Shown in pieces: positions 1 through 8,552 of a DNA stretch of 36,225 nt. How positions within the stretch are numbered: the first letter of the stretch is position 1; each line of letters starts with the position of its first letter. Below the pieces are notes generated by a model, which had not been told where the DNA came from, ran no database searches, and saw only the letters and a program-made list of their open reading frames with translations. A program made the position numbers and the translations under genes. The stretch is taken from positions 1-36,225 of the forward strand of contig JAEXOR010000047.1 in the NCBI GenBank assembly GCA_023439185.1, read 5' to 3'. Origin of the DNA: Bacillota bacterium (GTDB lineage Bacteria; Bacillota; Desulfotomaculia; Desulfotomaculales; Desulfallaceae).

Positions 1-20
1 GTTAAAACTCTTTGCAGCAA
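1..20 (-). CDS. Possible start of a further gene, cut by the window edge
   Basis: On the minus strand a good ribosome binding site (AAGGAG) lies eight bases before a TTG codon at position 20, and the frame stays open to the window edge. This is where a fumarase alpha subunit would sit if the fumarase beta gene just upstream has its partner, but only six codons are visible and the product cannot be read. The assignment rests on the ribosome binding site alone. Confidence 0.3.
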
Positions 21-113
21 TTTATCTTCTCCTTTCCAGGGGGTTAGACTTAAACTTGGTTATATTAACTATGGTATCTGTATATATAGGATGAATGGTT
101 AGTATTAAGGTGT

Positions 114-677
114 TTAAGCCTGACCCCGGTTCATATACATTTTTACCCCTTCATTATAAAGGTCCCCGCCCAGTGCGTCATTGGCTACAATGACCGGGAA
201 TTCTTCCACCACCAGTCTATGTACGGCCTCCTGGCCCAGTTCGGGGAATGCCGCCACGGAACACTCCTTTACTGAACTGGCAATCAGAGCCGCCGCACCT
301 CCAACCGCAGCAAAATAAACGGATTTATACTGTTTGATCGCCTTAACTACTTCCAATGATCTTTGATCCTTACCGATCATTCCCTTTAGTCCCAGGGCAA
401 TCAACCTTGCGGTATAGGCATCCATTCTACAGGCAGCTTCAGGTCCTGCAGAACCGATAATTTGACCCGGTTTTGCCGGTGAGGGCAGCACATAGTAAAT
501 TACCTGGCCGTTTAAATCAAAGGGCAACTCTTTTTTATGATCCAGTAATTCAATTAGTTTTTTATGCGCCGCCTCACAGGCAGTATACAGAACGCCGCTT
601 ATTAATACCCGTTGAGCTATTCTAAGGTTCTGCACTACCCGGTCTGAAAGCGGAGTAGTTATTTTTAACTTGGGCAT
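114..677 (-). CDS. Class I fumarase / tartrate dehydratase beta subunit
   Basis: A 187-residue protein resembling the C-terminal (beta) half of class I iron-sulfur fumarases and tartrate dehydratases. These reversibly hydrate fumarate to malate together with an alpha subunit that carries the [4Fe-4S] cluster. Seen: a segment reading IGSAGPEAACRMDAYTARL, which matches the family's G-P-x-x-x-x-RMD substrate-binding block, and a C-terminal EEFPVIVANDALGGDLY block. The start at 677 was chosen because GGAGGT lies just upstream; a longer reading from 698 would place that site inside the gene. No alpha subunit gene lies upstream; one could begin at position 20. Because the bss reaction consumes fumarate and the bbs pathway returns succinate, a fumarate-supplying enzyme in this operon makes sense, but this is inference. 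Confidence 0.8.
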   Translation of the reverse strand: MPKLKITTPLSDRVVQNLRIAQRVLISGVLYTACEAAHKKLIELLDHKKELPFDLNGQVIYYVLPSPAKPGQIIGSAGPEAACRMDAYTARLIALGLKGMIGKDQRSLEVVKAIKQYKSVYFAAVGGAAALIASSVKECSVAAFPELGQEAVHRLVVEEFPVIVANDALGGDLYNEGVKMYMNRGQA

Positions 678-730
678 ATTTACCTCCATTTCACCCAAAC
701 ATAATTTGAGCAGTTAATTTGGAAGTAAAA

Positions 731-754
731 TTCCCTGCGCATTTTCACAGGGAA
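731..754 (-). terminator. Hairpin between the zinc-ribbon gene and fumarase beta
   Basis: TTCCCTG at 731-737 pairs with CAGGGAA at 748-754 around a ten-base loop. On the minus strand it is followed by TTTT. The short U run makes it a weak terminator or attenuator, so fumarase beta may be expressed less than the genes before it. Confidence 0.4.
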
Positions 755-776
755 TAAACATGAACCCCATTTTTGC

Positions 777-1013
777 CTACATAGTGAATTCAAGATTAAG
801 ATTATTCATACTGTAAAGTTTATCCGACAACAGAAAATTATTTTTTAGTCCTTCACCGCATTCATAACAGAATCGTTGTTCCTTGCGTTTGATTTTCGCA
901 CCGCATTTTTTACATGCGCCTAACAGCGGTTTTCCGCAAATCATACAGTACTTTTCTTCATCACATTCGGTAACATAGGAACATGGCCCGGATATGCAGA
1001 TATAGATAGCCAA
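777..1013 (-). CDS. Small double zinc-ribbon protein (copy 2)
   Basis: A 78-residue protein with four cysteine pairs or near-pairs: CISGPC near residue 6, CMICG near 23, CKKCG near 34 and CYECG near 49. The last two form a typical zinc-ribbon pair (CxxCG...CxxCG). It is clearly paralogous to the gene just upstream: both have an N-terminal Cys pair, then a DEE/DDE-K-aromatic-C-x-ICG-x-PLL core and a C-x-x-C-x-AKI...FC-x-x-C block. The start is TTG at 1013 with GGGGTGA upstream. Function is unknown; possible roles are protein-protein contact, metal delivery, or a small accessory subunit. It lies in the bbs operon, so it is probably co-expressed with it. Confidence 0.65.
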   Translation of the reverse strand: MAIYICISGPCSYVTECDEEKYCMICGKPLLGACKKCGAKIKRKEQRFCYECGEGLKNNFLLSDKLYSMNNLNLEFTM

Positions 1014-1040
1014 ACCTTTTCACCCCGGCGATTAATTTTT

Positions 1041-1271
1041 TTAATCTGTAACTATAAACGTATCGTAGATGTCAGCCAGTAATACAGGCTCATCTTTCAA
1101 TCTTTTACTGCACTTGTGGCAAAATACTTGATCTTTATTGATAATCTTGGCATTGCATTGCCTGCAATTGGTTAACAATGGATGACCGCAGATGATACAA
1201 AACTTTTCATCATCCTGGGTGACATAAGTACAGGTTAAGGAACTGCAGATAGAAATACTCAAATCAATCAC
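1041..1271 (-). CDS. Small double zinc-ribbon protein (copy 1)
   Basis: A 76-residue paralogue of the protein encoded just downstream, with the same cysteine arrangement (CSSLTC, CIICG, CRQC, CHKC). The start is TTG at 1271 with AAGGTGA immediately before it. It begins 14 bases after the stop of bbsH, so it is very likely co-transcribed. I do not recognise a counterpart in the classical Thauera or Aromatoleum bbs operons. It could be an accessory of a CoA-ester enzyme or an independent metal-binding protein; nothing in the sequence decides this. Confidence 0.65.
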   Translation of the reverse strand: MIDLSISICSSLTCTYVTQDDEKFCIICGHPLLTNCRQCNAKIINKDQVFCHKCSKRLKDEPVLLADIYDTFIVTD

Positions 1272-1285
1272 CTTATTTCAAATAT

Positions 1286-2053
1286 TTATCTGCCCTTGTA
1301 TTGCGGAGACCTCTTTTCGGCAAAGGCCACCCGGCCTTCAATCCGGTCCTCGGTGTCACGCAATATTCCCCACAACAAATTCTCATAGGCCATCGCCTGG
1401 TTAATCGGCAGGTCGGAGCCCACAATAACCGACTGCTTGGCGGCTTTAACCGATAACGGGGCATTATTGGCAATTTTTTTGGCCATTTCTTTGGCGTAAC
1501 TTAACAGTTCCCCGGGTTCCACCACATCACTGATCAGGCCAATCCGGTATGCTTCCTCGGCATTGATCCGTTCGGCCACCAAAAGCATCTTCATGGCAAT
1601 GGCCTGGGGAATAGCGCGCAGCAGGCGCTGGGTGCCGCCAAGACCGGGCAGGCTGCCCACCTTAACCTCCGTCAGGCCAAAGGAAGCTTTTGAGGAGGCA
1701 ATGCGTATATCACAGGCCAGGGCCATCTCCAGCCCGCCACCAATGGCGAAGCCGTTAATGGCGCAGATAATCGGTTTCCACATCTGCATCGGCGCGATTA
1801 AACTTTCGGTCTCAAAATAAGTTGAGGCGAAGTTTTCCTTGGGCGGCATGGTTTTTTTCATGTCCGAACCGGTACAAAATGATTTTTCCCCGGCTCCGGT
1901 CAGCACTGTAACCCGAATTTCCGGATCGGTTTTGATATTATGCCAGATTTGCTTTAACTCTGACCAGGATTCAGGGTCCAAAGCATTTAAGGCTTCCGGC
2001 CGGTTCAAAGTAACCACCGCGACATGCCCGTCTTTTTCAAAAAGTACACCCAT
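1286..2053 (-). CDS. bbsH: Enoyl-CoA hydratase, BbsH-like (phenylitaconyl-CoA hydratase)
   Basis: A 255-residue crotonase-fold protein. By position in the bbs operon it should hydrate the unsaturated (phenylitaconyl-CoA type) intermediate to the 2-(hydroxybenzyl)succinyl-CoA type product. Seen: the oxyanion-hole block AINGFAIGGGLEMALACDI (about residues 98-116) and the block GLTEVKVGSLPGLGGTQRL (126-144). The first catalytic glutamate of crotonases is kept as Glu129. The second (Glu164 in rat crotonase) falls on Lys155 in AMKMLL, so single-acid catalysis or another acid is implied. It is the last of the eight bbs genes, 40 bases after bbsG. The general family call is safe; the exact substrate follows from context. 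Confidence 0.85.
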   Translation of the reverse strand: MGVLFEKDGHVAVVTLNRPEALNALDPESWSELKQIWHNIKTDPEIRVTVLTGAGEKSFCTGSDMKKTMPPKENFASTYFETESLIAPMQMWKPIICAINGFAIGGGLEMALACDIRIASSKASFGLTEVKVGSLPGLGGTQRLLRAIPQAIAMKMLLVAERINAEEAYRIGLISDVVEPGELLSYAKEMAKKIANNAPLSVKAAKQSVIVGSDLPINQAMAYENLLWGILRDTEDRIEGRVAFAEKRSPQYKGR

Positions 2054-2093
2054 TATTAATACCCCTCTCTTTTAAAAGTTTTAAATTAGCCGA

Positions 2094-3293
2094 TTATACT
2101 ACAAAACTATCGTAAACCTTGTTTTTCCTGGTTAGCTCCCTGGCCACCAGCCAGCGGTGGATCTCGGACGGACCTTCAACGATCCGGAAAATGCGTACCA
2201 GCCGGTAAATGTATTCAATGGGCATTTCTTTGCTGAGCCCAAGCCCGCCATGGATTTGAATGGCCCGGTCCGCGATCCGGGTAAGCATTTCGGTGCAGAA
2301 AACCTTGACCATCGCCGCCTCCAAACGGAGGTCCGTAATCCCCTGGTCCGCTTTCCAGGCCGCATGGTAGACCATCAACCGGGCGGCATGCAGATCTATG
2401 GTCGAGTTGGTAATCCACCATTGCACAGCCTGGCGCTCCGCCAGGGGCTTGCCGAAGGTGGTGCGAATATTGGCCTGTTCAATCATTAATTTAATCAGCC
2501 GGTCCGCCAGCCCGCAGCAGCGGGCCGCCAATTCCATCCGGCGCACGCCGAAACGGTTCTGCAGCGGGATAAAAGCCTGGCCCACTTCCCCCAGCACCTG
2601 GCTTTCGCTCAACTCCACATTGTCATAAACAAGCTCATAAGACACCATTTCTCCAATCACCGGTATGTTCCTGACCACAGTTAAACCGGGGGTGTCCTTA
2701 TCCACCAGGAAGGCGGTAAAGCCGCCTTTTTTACGTTTTTCCCTGTCCGATACGGCAATGGTAATGAAAAAGTCGGCCTTGCGGGCAAAACTGATAAACA
2801 TTTTGCTGCCGTTTAACACCCATTGATCTCCCCGGCGGTCGGCCCGCAGTTCAATACCGGCCGCGTCGGTCCCGGCGTTGGGCTCGGTCATCGCCAGGGC
2901 GGATATTTTTTCTCCCTGCGCGTACGGGACCAGGTACTTTTCATATTGCTGCTCATTACAGCAAGACAACAAATAATTTAAGTTCGGCGCATCCGGCGGC
3001 AGCGTCAGCGGTACGATGGACCGGTTCATTTCCTCCACCACCAGGCATTTCGCCAGGTAACCCAATTCCTGGCCCCCGAATTTTTCTGGCACGTCAATAC
3101 CCCATAAACCCAATTCCCTGGTTTTCTCCAGCAGTTTCTTTTCCTCTTCAGGCGGAATAACCGGCGTATCCGACAACCCTCTTTCCGCTTCCCGGTTGAT
3201 AATTGTTTGTTCCAGCGGAAACATTTCTCTTTCGGTAAACTTGCGGACCATTTGCTTCAGCATTACATACTCTTCCGGCAGGGAAAAATCCAT
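2094..3293 (-). CDS. bbsG: Acyl-CoA dehydrogenase, BbsG-like (benzylsuccinyl-CoA dehydrogenase)
   Basis: A 399-residue FAD-dependent acyl-CoA dehydrogenase of full family length. It should oxidise the benzylsuccinyl-CoA type thioester to the enoyl (phenylitaconyl-CoA) form, passing electrons to an electron-transfer flavoprotein that is not encoded here. Seen: the family signature MTEPNAGTD at residues 135-143, and the C-terminal motif IVEGPSEIHR at 371-380, with Glu373 in the place of the catalytic base and the flavin-binding IHGG shortly before it. It sits between bbsF and bbsH with gaps of 17 and 40 bases, the same order as in known toluene degraders. Confidence 0.88.
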   Translation of the reverse strand: MDFSLPEEYVMLKQMVRKFTEREMFPLEQTIINREAERGLSDTPVIPPEEEKKLLEKTRELGLWGIDVPEKFGGQELGYLAKCLVVEEMNRSIVPLTLPPDAPNLNYLLSCCNEQQYEKYLVPYAQGEKISALAMTEPNAGTDAAGIELRADRRGDQWVLNGSKMFISFARKADFFITIAVSDREKRKKGGFTAFLVDKDTPGLTVVRNIPVIGEMVSYELVYDNVELSESQVLGEVGQAFIPLQNRFGVRRMELAARCCGLADRLIKLMIEQANIRTTFGKPLAERQAVQWWITNSTIDLHAARLMVYHAAWKADQGITDLRLEAAMVKVFCTEMLTRIADRAIQIHGGLGLSKEMPIEYIYRLVRIFRIVEGPSEIHRWLVARELTRKNKVYDSFVV

Positions 3294-3310
3294 GGCGCAC
3301 CTCCTGGTGT

Positions 3311-4540
3311 TTATATAAATACTTCTTCAGCTTCTAATTTTTTAAATTCCTGATCGCTCATATTTAAAATTTCTTTCATTACTTCCTCGGTATGCTGTCC
3401 CAGTAAAGGCGCGGCCGTTTTAAATTGAGCCGGTGTTTTTGACATGTGCACAGGTGAACCGCTATACGCGCTAATACCTATCTCCGGGTGATCCAGGTAG
3501 ACCCAGTGGCCCCTGGCCTGCATCTGCGGATCTTCCAGAATATCCTTCGCGTCAAGTACCATTCCGGCCCGCACACCGCTGACGACCAGCCTCCCCATCA
3601 ATTCATTTCCATTTTGGCCGCCGGTCCAATTTTCAATCAGCTCATCCAGTTGATCTTGATTGGCCAGCCGCCCTTTCCTGGATGAGAACTTTGGATCATC
3701 AGCCCACTCCGGGCTCCCCATCACCTTTTTCAGGGCCTCCCACTCGCCGTCATTGTAAACGGCAATACCGATCCATCTTTTTTCACCCCGTGTCCGGTAA
3801 ACTCCGTGGGGCACGGCGTCGGGATGCCTGTTGCCCATCCGCATCTGTTCCCGGCCGTTGACGGCATAATCCATTACCGCCATGGGCTTCATACAGATGG
3901 CCGCTTCCGACTGCGGCATTTCAATAAACTGCCCCTGCCCGGTTTTTCTACGGTGTCTAAAAGCCGCCAGAATAGCAAACACAGTATGGGTCGGTACTGC
4001 CACGTGGTCGGAATAATTGGTTCCGGTGCCAAAGGGCTCCTGATCGGGAAACCCGCTCAGATGGTTGAAACCGACCAGGGCGTTAAGGGTCGCTCCAAAT
4101 CCCATGTAAGAGCTGTGCGGGCCGGTTGAGCCCTGCATGGACATGGTCACAAAGATAATGTCGGGTTTGATTAATTTGACATCCTCATAACCTAGCTTCC
4201 ATTTTTCCATCACGCCGGGCCGGAAATTATTAATTACCAGGTCGCTTTTTTCAATCAGTCGGGCAGCAACATCACGCGCTCGGGGGCTTTTCATATTCAG
4301 AGAAATACTCTTTTTGTTCGGGTTGCGGTTACTGAAATAGCCGCTTCGCTCAACTCCGGGGATGCCATCCTTATATGGCCCGGTCATGCGCAGGATCTCC
4401 GGCTTACTCTTGGTCTCAATTTTAATAATTTCAGCGCCATACTCGCCCAGGATACGGGTGGTAATAGGTCCGGCGCCCACCCAGGAAAAGTCGGCGACCC
4501 TAATTCCTTCCAGGGGCATTTTATTTGGCAACGACCACAC
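3311..4540 (-). CDS. bbsF: Family III CoA-transferase subunit, BbsF-like
   Basis: A 409-residue family III (CaiB/Frc type) CoA-transferase subunit. Together with BbsE it should move CoA from succinyl-CoA to benzylsuccinate or an analogue. Seen: an N-terminal DFSWVGAGPITTRILGEYG block, the NRNPNKKSISLN block, and Asp178 in NYSDHV, where the family's catalytic aspartate lies. The start is uncertain. GTG at 4540 has GGAG seven bases upstream and overlaps bbsE by 20 bases; ATG at 4519 directly follows the bbsE stop. Either implies translational coupling, as expected for two subunits of one complex. Confidence 0.86.
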   Translation of the reverse strand: MWSLPNKMPLEGIRVADFSWVGAGPITTRILGEYGAEIIKIETKSKPEILRMTGPYKDGIPGVERSGYFSNRNPNKKSISLNMKSPRARDVAARLIEKSDLVINNFRPGVMEKWKLGYEDVKLIKPDIIFVTMSMQGSTGPHSSYMGFGATLNALVGFNHLSGFPDQEPFGTGTNYSDHVAVPTHTVFAILAAFRHRRKTGQGQFIEMPQSEAAICMKPMAVMDYAVNGREQMRMGNRHPDAVPHGVYRTRGEKRWIGIAVYNDGEWEALKKVMGSPEWADDPKFSSRKGRLANQDQLDELIENWTGGQNGNELMGRLVVSGVRAGMVLDAKDILEDPQMQARGHWVYLDHPEIGISAYSGSPVHMSKTPAQFKTAAPLLGQHTEEVMKEILNMSDQEFKKLEAEEVFI

Positions 4541-5762
4541 CCTCTTTCTCCAATGACTCTATTTGACCGGACGCATACCCCACCTGCCGCAGTATTTCCC
4601 GGGTGTGCTGGCCGAAAAACGGAGCCGGAGAGCTTAGCTCCCACTTGATTTCTTTCATCTCATAAGGTGGGCCGGGGTAATGAATATCGCCGCCCAATAC
4701 TTCGGAATGCAAAGTTTTAAAAAAATGGCGGTAATTCAACTGGGGGTTTTGGTAAACATCCTTCGGGCTGCTCACGGGAAAAACACAGCATTTACGGCGC
4801 TGACTCTCTTCATACAAAAACAGCTTATCGTTGGCCAATAAAAACGGTTCCACGATGCGCTTAAATGTCTGCACCGATTCATTCCGGCGGCGATATTCCG
4901 GCTCCAGCCAGTCGTCGTCCTTTAATACCCCGGCGTTTTCAACCTGCGCCTCGATCAGCCAATCAATAAACGGATCCCATAAATATCTGTTTCTGCCCAT
5001 GGCCGCCATTACAAAAACATAGCCGTCCCGGCAGGGATACGTACCGTACCCTGCTTCCGCGCCGATTAAACTCCGGCGGATAATCCTTTCCAAATCGTAA
5101 TACTGCACCGCGTTTTCCAGGGCCGTGGACACGCATTCCTGCATGGATACATCCAAGAACTGTCCCCGACCGGTTGCTTCGGCATGATACAGGGCGATGA
5201 TGCTGCCCATTGCGGCATAGGATGAAGCCATCATATACGCCTGATCACCGTATGCCCGGGACGGTTTCTGATCATCTTTTCCGGCCAGATATAAAAAACC
5301 GCCCATGGCCATGCAAACCAGATCCGACTGCGGATAATCCTTATAAGGGCCGTATTGCCCGAAAGGGGTGATGGAGGTGTGGACAAGCCGCGGATTAACG
5401 CCGCTCAATTGACCGTAACCCAAACCCAACCGGTCAAGATAACCGGGGCGTTCGTTTTCAATTAAAATATCAGCGGTTTTAACCAGTTCGAGGAAGACTT
5501 TTCCGCCCTCCGGGGCTGTTATATCCAGCACCATACCCCTTTTATTGGTGTTAAAGTGCTGGTAATGCAGACTGTTTTCAATACCGGACACATCTTTGTA
5601 AAATGGCTGGAGCGTTCTGGTGGGGTCTCCCGCGGGCGATTCGATGTGGATCACATCGGCGCCAAGATCGGCAAACAGTTTTCCCGCGTAACCGCCCACC
5701 TCGCCCGCCAGTTCCACTACCCGTACATCCGCCAATGAACTTGATTCCAATTCCATGCCCAT
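4521..5762 (-). CDS. bbsE: Family III CoA-transferase subunit, BbsE-like
   Basis: A 413-residue family III CoA-transferase, partner of BbsF in succinyl-CoA:benzylsuccinate CoA-transferase. Seen: VVELAGEVGGYAGKLFADLG near the N-terminus, the NTNKRGMVLD block, and an aspartate in AYGDQAYMMAS at the catalytic position, followed by the ATGRGQFLDVSMQE block. The start at 5762 was chosen because AAAGGAG ends six bases before it. A reading from 5780 would put the ribosome binding site inside the gene. It shares ancestry with BbsF but the two are clearly diverged, so they are not a recent duplication. Confidence 0.86.
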   Translation of the reverse strand: MGMELESSSLADVRVVELAGEVGGYAGKLFADLGADVIHIESPAGDPTRTLQPFYKDVSGIENSLHYQHFNTNKRGMVLDITAPEGGKVFLELVKTADILIENERPGYLDRLGLGYGQLSGVNPRLVHTSITPFGQYGPYKDYPQSDLVCMAMGGFLYLAGKDDQKPSRAYGDQAYMMASSYAAMGSIIALYHAEATGRGQFLDVSMQECVSTALENAVQYYDLERIIRRSLIGAEAGYGTYPCRDGYVFVMAAMGRNRYLWDPFIDWLIEAQVENAGVLKDDDWLEPEYRRRNESVQTFKRIVEPFLLANDKLFLYEESQRRKCCVFPVSSPKDVYQNPQLNYRHFFKTLHSEVLGGDIHYPGPPYEMKEIKWELSSPAPFFGQHTREILRQVGYASGQIESLEKEGVVVAK

Positions 5763-5816
5763 GGCCATCTCCTTTCTCACCCGCCAAGCTTTTTATCGTC
5801 GCGCGCCTGATTCACA

Positions 5817-6563
5817 TCAGCCGGCGAACAGGCTTCTGCCGCCGCAAATAAAAATCGTTTGGCCGGTAATGTAACCTGCTTCATTGCCGGCGAAAAACAA
5901 CACTCCGTTGGCAATATCATCAACGGTGCCAATCTCTTTGCCCGGCTGCTTGCTCCGGAGCCGCTCCTGAATCTCAGGCTTTAGAGTGTGCCAGAGCGGC
6001 GTATCAATCAACCCGGGCGCGATGCAATTAACGGTGACCCCTTTTTTGCCCAGCTCCAAGGCCAGAGTGCGGGTCAGGCTGACCAGGCCGCCCTTGGACG
6101 CGGAATAATTGGCCTGTCCGGGGCCGCCCAGCCAGGCCCGGGATGAAATATTGATGATTCTGCCGTAGCCCTGCTCCCTCATGTATTCGGAGGCAACTTT
6201 GGCGCAGAAGAAAGCGCCCTTTAAATTAACATTCAACACAATGTCCCAATCCTCTTCCGTCAGCTTCCTGATGGATTTATCTATGGCCACTCCGGCGTTA
6301 TTCACCAATATATCAATTCGTCCGAATTGTTCAATAATCATGTTGAACATAGACTCAACTTCAGCCAGCTTGGTTATATCAACCGTAAACCCCATGGCCA
6401 CGCCGCCGGCGGACTGAATCTCTTTCACCACCCGGTCAACCTTGGTTTTATCAATATCATTGACCACCACTTTGACCCCACAACGAGCCAGTTTCCTGGC
6501 TATTCCTTCCCCAATGCCGCTTCCCGAGCCGGTAACCAAAGCCACCCGATCTTTAACCTGCAT
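5817..6563 (-). CDS. bbsD: Short-chain dehydrogenase, BbsD-like subunit
   Basis: A 248-residue classical SDR. With BbsC it should oxidise the 2-(hydroxybenzyl)succinyl-CoA intermediate to the benzoylsuccinyl-CoA form with NAD. Seen: the cofactor motif TGSGSGIG (11-18), NNAG (88-91), catalytic Ser in INISS, and Tyr153-x3-Lys157 in NYSASKGG. The start at 6563 is set by AAAGGAGGT eight bases upstream; reading from 6596 would begin before that site and almost touch bbsC. It aligns with BbsC without a gap over nearly its whole length and shares SRAWLG-x-PGQANY with it. Confidence 0.86.
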   Translation of the reverse strand: MQVKDRVALVTGSGSGIGEGIARKLARCGVKVVVNDIDKTKVDRVVKEIQSAGGVAMGFTVDITKLAEVESMFNMIIEQFGRIDILVNNAGVAIDKSIRKLTEEDWDIVLNVNLKGAFFCAKVASEYMREQGYGRIINISSRAWLGGPGQANYSASKGGLVSLTRTLALELGKKGVTVNCIAPGLIDTPLWHTLKPEIQERLRSKQPGKEIGTVDDIANGVLFFAGNEAGYITGQTIFICGGRSLFAG

Positions 6564-6592
6564 ACCCTTGGACCTCCTTTCTGATTTGTAAA

Positions 6593-7348
6593 TCAAACAG
6601 ACAGTGAACTGAAGATACTCTTGCCGCCGCAGATAAATACCGTCTGCCCGGTAACGTAACCGGAATCGTCCGAGGCAAAAAACATGACGCCGTAAGCGAT
6701 TTCCTCCGGCTCGCCTATTCTTCCCACCGGCTGGAGCGCCAGCAGGTTCTTTTGGGTATCCTCGTTTAACATACCGAACAGGGGCGTTCTGATAATCCCC
6801 GGGGCGATACAGTTAACCGTGATTTTATGTTTGGCCATTTCCAACGCCAATGTCCGGCTGAGGCTTACCACGCCGCCCTTGGAAGCGGCATAATTGGCCT
6901 GTCCGGGCCAGCCCAGCCAGGCCCGGGATGAAATATTGATAATGCGCCCGTACTTCTTTTCTCTCATATGAACAATTGCCGCCTGGCAGGTATTAAACAT
7001 CCCCTTCAGGTTCACGTTCAGCACACTGTCCCAATCATCCTCGGTCATTTTGAGAAAACCCTTGTCTTTGGCGATCCCCGCGTTGTTCACCAGGATATCA
7101 ATACCACCGAACTTCTCAACAGTATTTTTAACCATCTCCTGGACCTGGTCTCTTTTTGAAATGTCCGCGACAACGCCCAAAGCCTCTCCATCCGCTAACT
7201 TTATATCTTCAACAACTCTGAAAATATTTTCTTCGTTAATATCATTAATCACTACTCTGGCGCCGTTTTGGGCCAAAGTTTTCGCCACTACTTCCCCGAT
7301 TCCACCCCCGGAACCGGTAACTAAAGCAACCCTGCCCTTAACTTTCAC
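6593..7348 (-). CDS. bbsC: Short-chain dehydrogenase, BbsC-like subunit
   Basis: A 251-residue SDR, partner of BbsD. Seen: TGSGGGIG (11-18), NNAG (88-91), INISS, and Tyr153-x3-Lys157 in NYAASKGG, so all catalytic and cofactor residues of a classical SDR are present. In the Thauera enzyme, as I recall, BbsC is the non-catalytic partner; here both subunits look competent. The start is GTG at 7348 with GGGAGGAGG upstream. It lies 29 bases before bbsD and 43 bases after bbsB. Confidence 0.86.
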   Translation of the reverse strand: MKVKGRVALVTGSGGGIGEVVAKTLAQNGARVVINDINEENIFRVVEDIKLADGEALGVVADISKRDQVQEMVKNTVEKFGGIDILVNNAGIAKDKGFLKMTEDDWDSVLNVNLKGMFNTCQAAIVHMREKKYGRIINISSRAWLGWPGQANYAASKGGVVSLSRTLALEMAKHKITVNCIAPGIIRTPLFGMLNEDTQKNLLALQPVGRIGEPEEIAYGVMFFASDDSGYVTGQTVFICGGKSIFSSLSV

Positions 7349-7391
7349 TGCCTTTGCCTCCTCCCGGTAAAATTGATTATTGCCCGGTTAT

Positions 7392-8552
7392 TTAACGGGT
7401 TAAAATATGCATAGTGCAGGCGGCGTTATCCAGGCCGTATACTCCGCCACCCGTCACATGGGTGATGGCGGCTTTGCAGTCCGGCACCTGCCGCGCTCCC
7501 GCTTCGTTGCGCAATTGCCATGTTGCCTCCACAATCTGAGCTGCTCCGGTACACCCGGTGGGATGGCCGCACGAAAGCAAACCGCCGCGCGGGCTGAACA
7601 CCACCTTGCCGCCGTAATCAGGACCACCGCTCCTGATAAACTGGGCCGCCGCCCCATGCTCACAAAAGCCCATCGCTTCATAGTATAAAAATTCGCCGAT
7701 GGCAAAAGCATCGTGACACTCCACCATGTCAATGTCATCAGGACCCAGGGAAGCCATTTCATAAGCTTTTTGCGAACATCTAATGGTAATCTCCATCTCC
7801 GTCATATCCCTAAAATCATTTCTGAAGATGCCGGAGGTCAGGGAACTTGCCGCTATCCGTACCGGCTTGGCGCCCAACTGCTGCACCTTCTCCCTGGTGG
7901 TCACAATAACCGCCGCCCCGCCGTCGGCATTGGGACAGCACATCAGCATGGTCAGCGGATCGGCAATCATCCTGGCGTTTAACACTTCTTCCACGGTAAT
8001 CGGTTGTTGATATGAAGAATATGGGTTAAGCGCCGCATGCCTGCGGTTTTTAACGGAAACCAGGGCCAAATCGACGGGTGTGGCATCAAACTCGTGCAAA
8101 TACCGCTGCGCCCGCGAAGCATATATACCCGCCATGGTCGCCCCCTGGATGCCTTCGGGATCCCTGGGGTCCGGCGCCAATCCGGTACCGCCGGCCCTGG
8201 AACTGGAAAGGTGCTGCACGCCCACCCCCATCGCCACGTCACATCTGCCGGTGGCTACATCCTTGTAAGCCTGATGCACGGCGATAGCGCCGCTGGAGCA
8301 GGCGCTCTCGACATTGGCCATGGGTACGCCGCCCAGCCCGAGGGTTCCGCAAACGCGCTGCCCAAAACATACACTGCCGGACAAACCTCCCATTTCCCCG
8401 ATAAAGATTGATTGAATCTCCTGCGGTGCGATACCGGCGTCTTTTACCGCCGAGTAAATGGCCTGCCTGCCCAGTTCATCGGCGGATACGGGGGCTTTTT
8501 TGTATATTTTGGTCATGCCCACGCCAATAACATAAACATCTCTGTAATTCAC
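7392..8552 (-). CDS. bbsB: Thiolase subunit, BbsB-like (benzoylsuccinyl-CoA thiolase)
   Basis: A 386-residue protein of the thiolase/SCP2 type. It should cleave the benzoylsuccinyl-CoA type intermediate with CoA to give benzoyl-CoA (or analogue) and succinyl-CoA. Seen: nucleophile Cys85 in VESACSSGAIA, the SCGHPTGCTGAAQ block containing the C-terminal catalytic His/Cys region, and VECHDAFAIGE in between. The N-terminal ATG overlaps the stop of bbsA by four bases (ATGA), so the two are translationally coupled, consistent with a BbsAB complex. Confidence 0.87.
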   Translation of the reverse strand: MNYRDVYVIGVGMTKIYKKAPVSADELGRQAIYSAVKDAGIAPQEIQSIFIGEMGGLSGSVCFGQRVCGTLGLGGVPMANVESACSSGAIAVHQAYKDVATGRCDVAMGVGVQHLSSSRAGGTGLAPDPRDPEGIQGATMAGIYASRAQRYLHEFDATPVDLALVSVKNRRHAALNPYSSYQQPITVEEVLNARMIADPLTMLMCCPNADGGAAVIVTTREKVQQLGAKPVRIAASSLTSGIFRNDFRDMTEMEITIRCSQKAYEMASLGPDDIDMVECHDAFAIGEFLYYEAMGFCEHGAAAQFIRSGGPDYGGKVVFSPRGGLLSCGHPTGCTGAAQIVEATWQLRNEAGARQVPDCKAAITHVTGGGVYGLDNAACTMHILTR

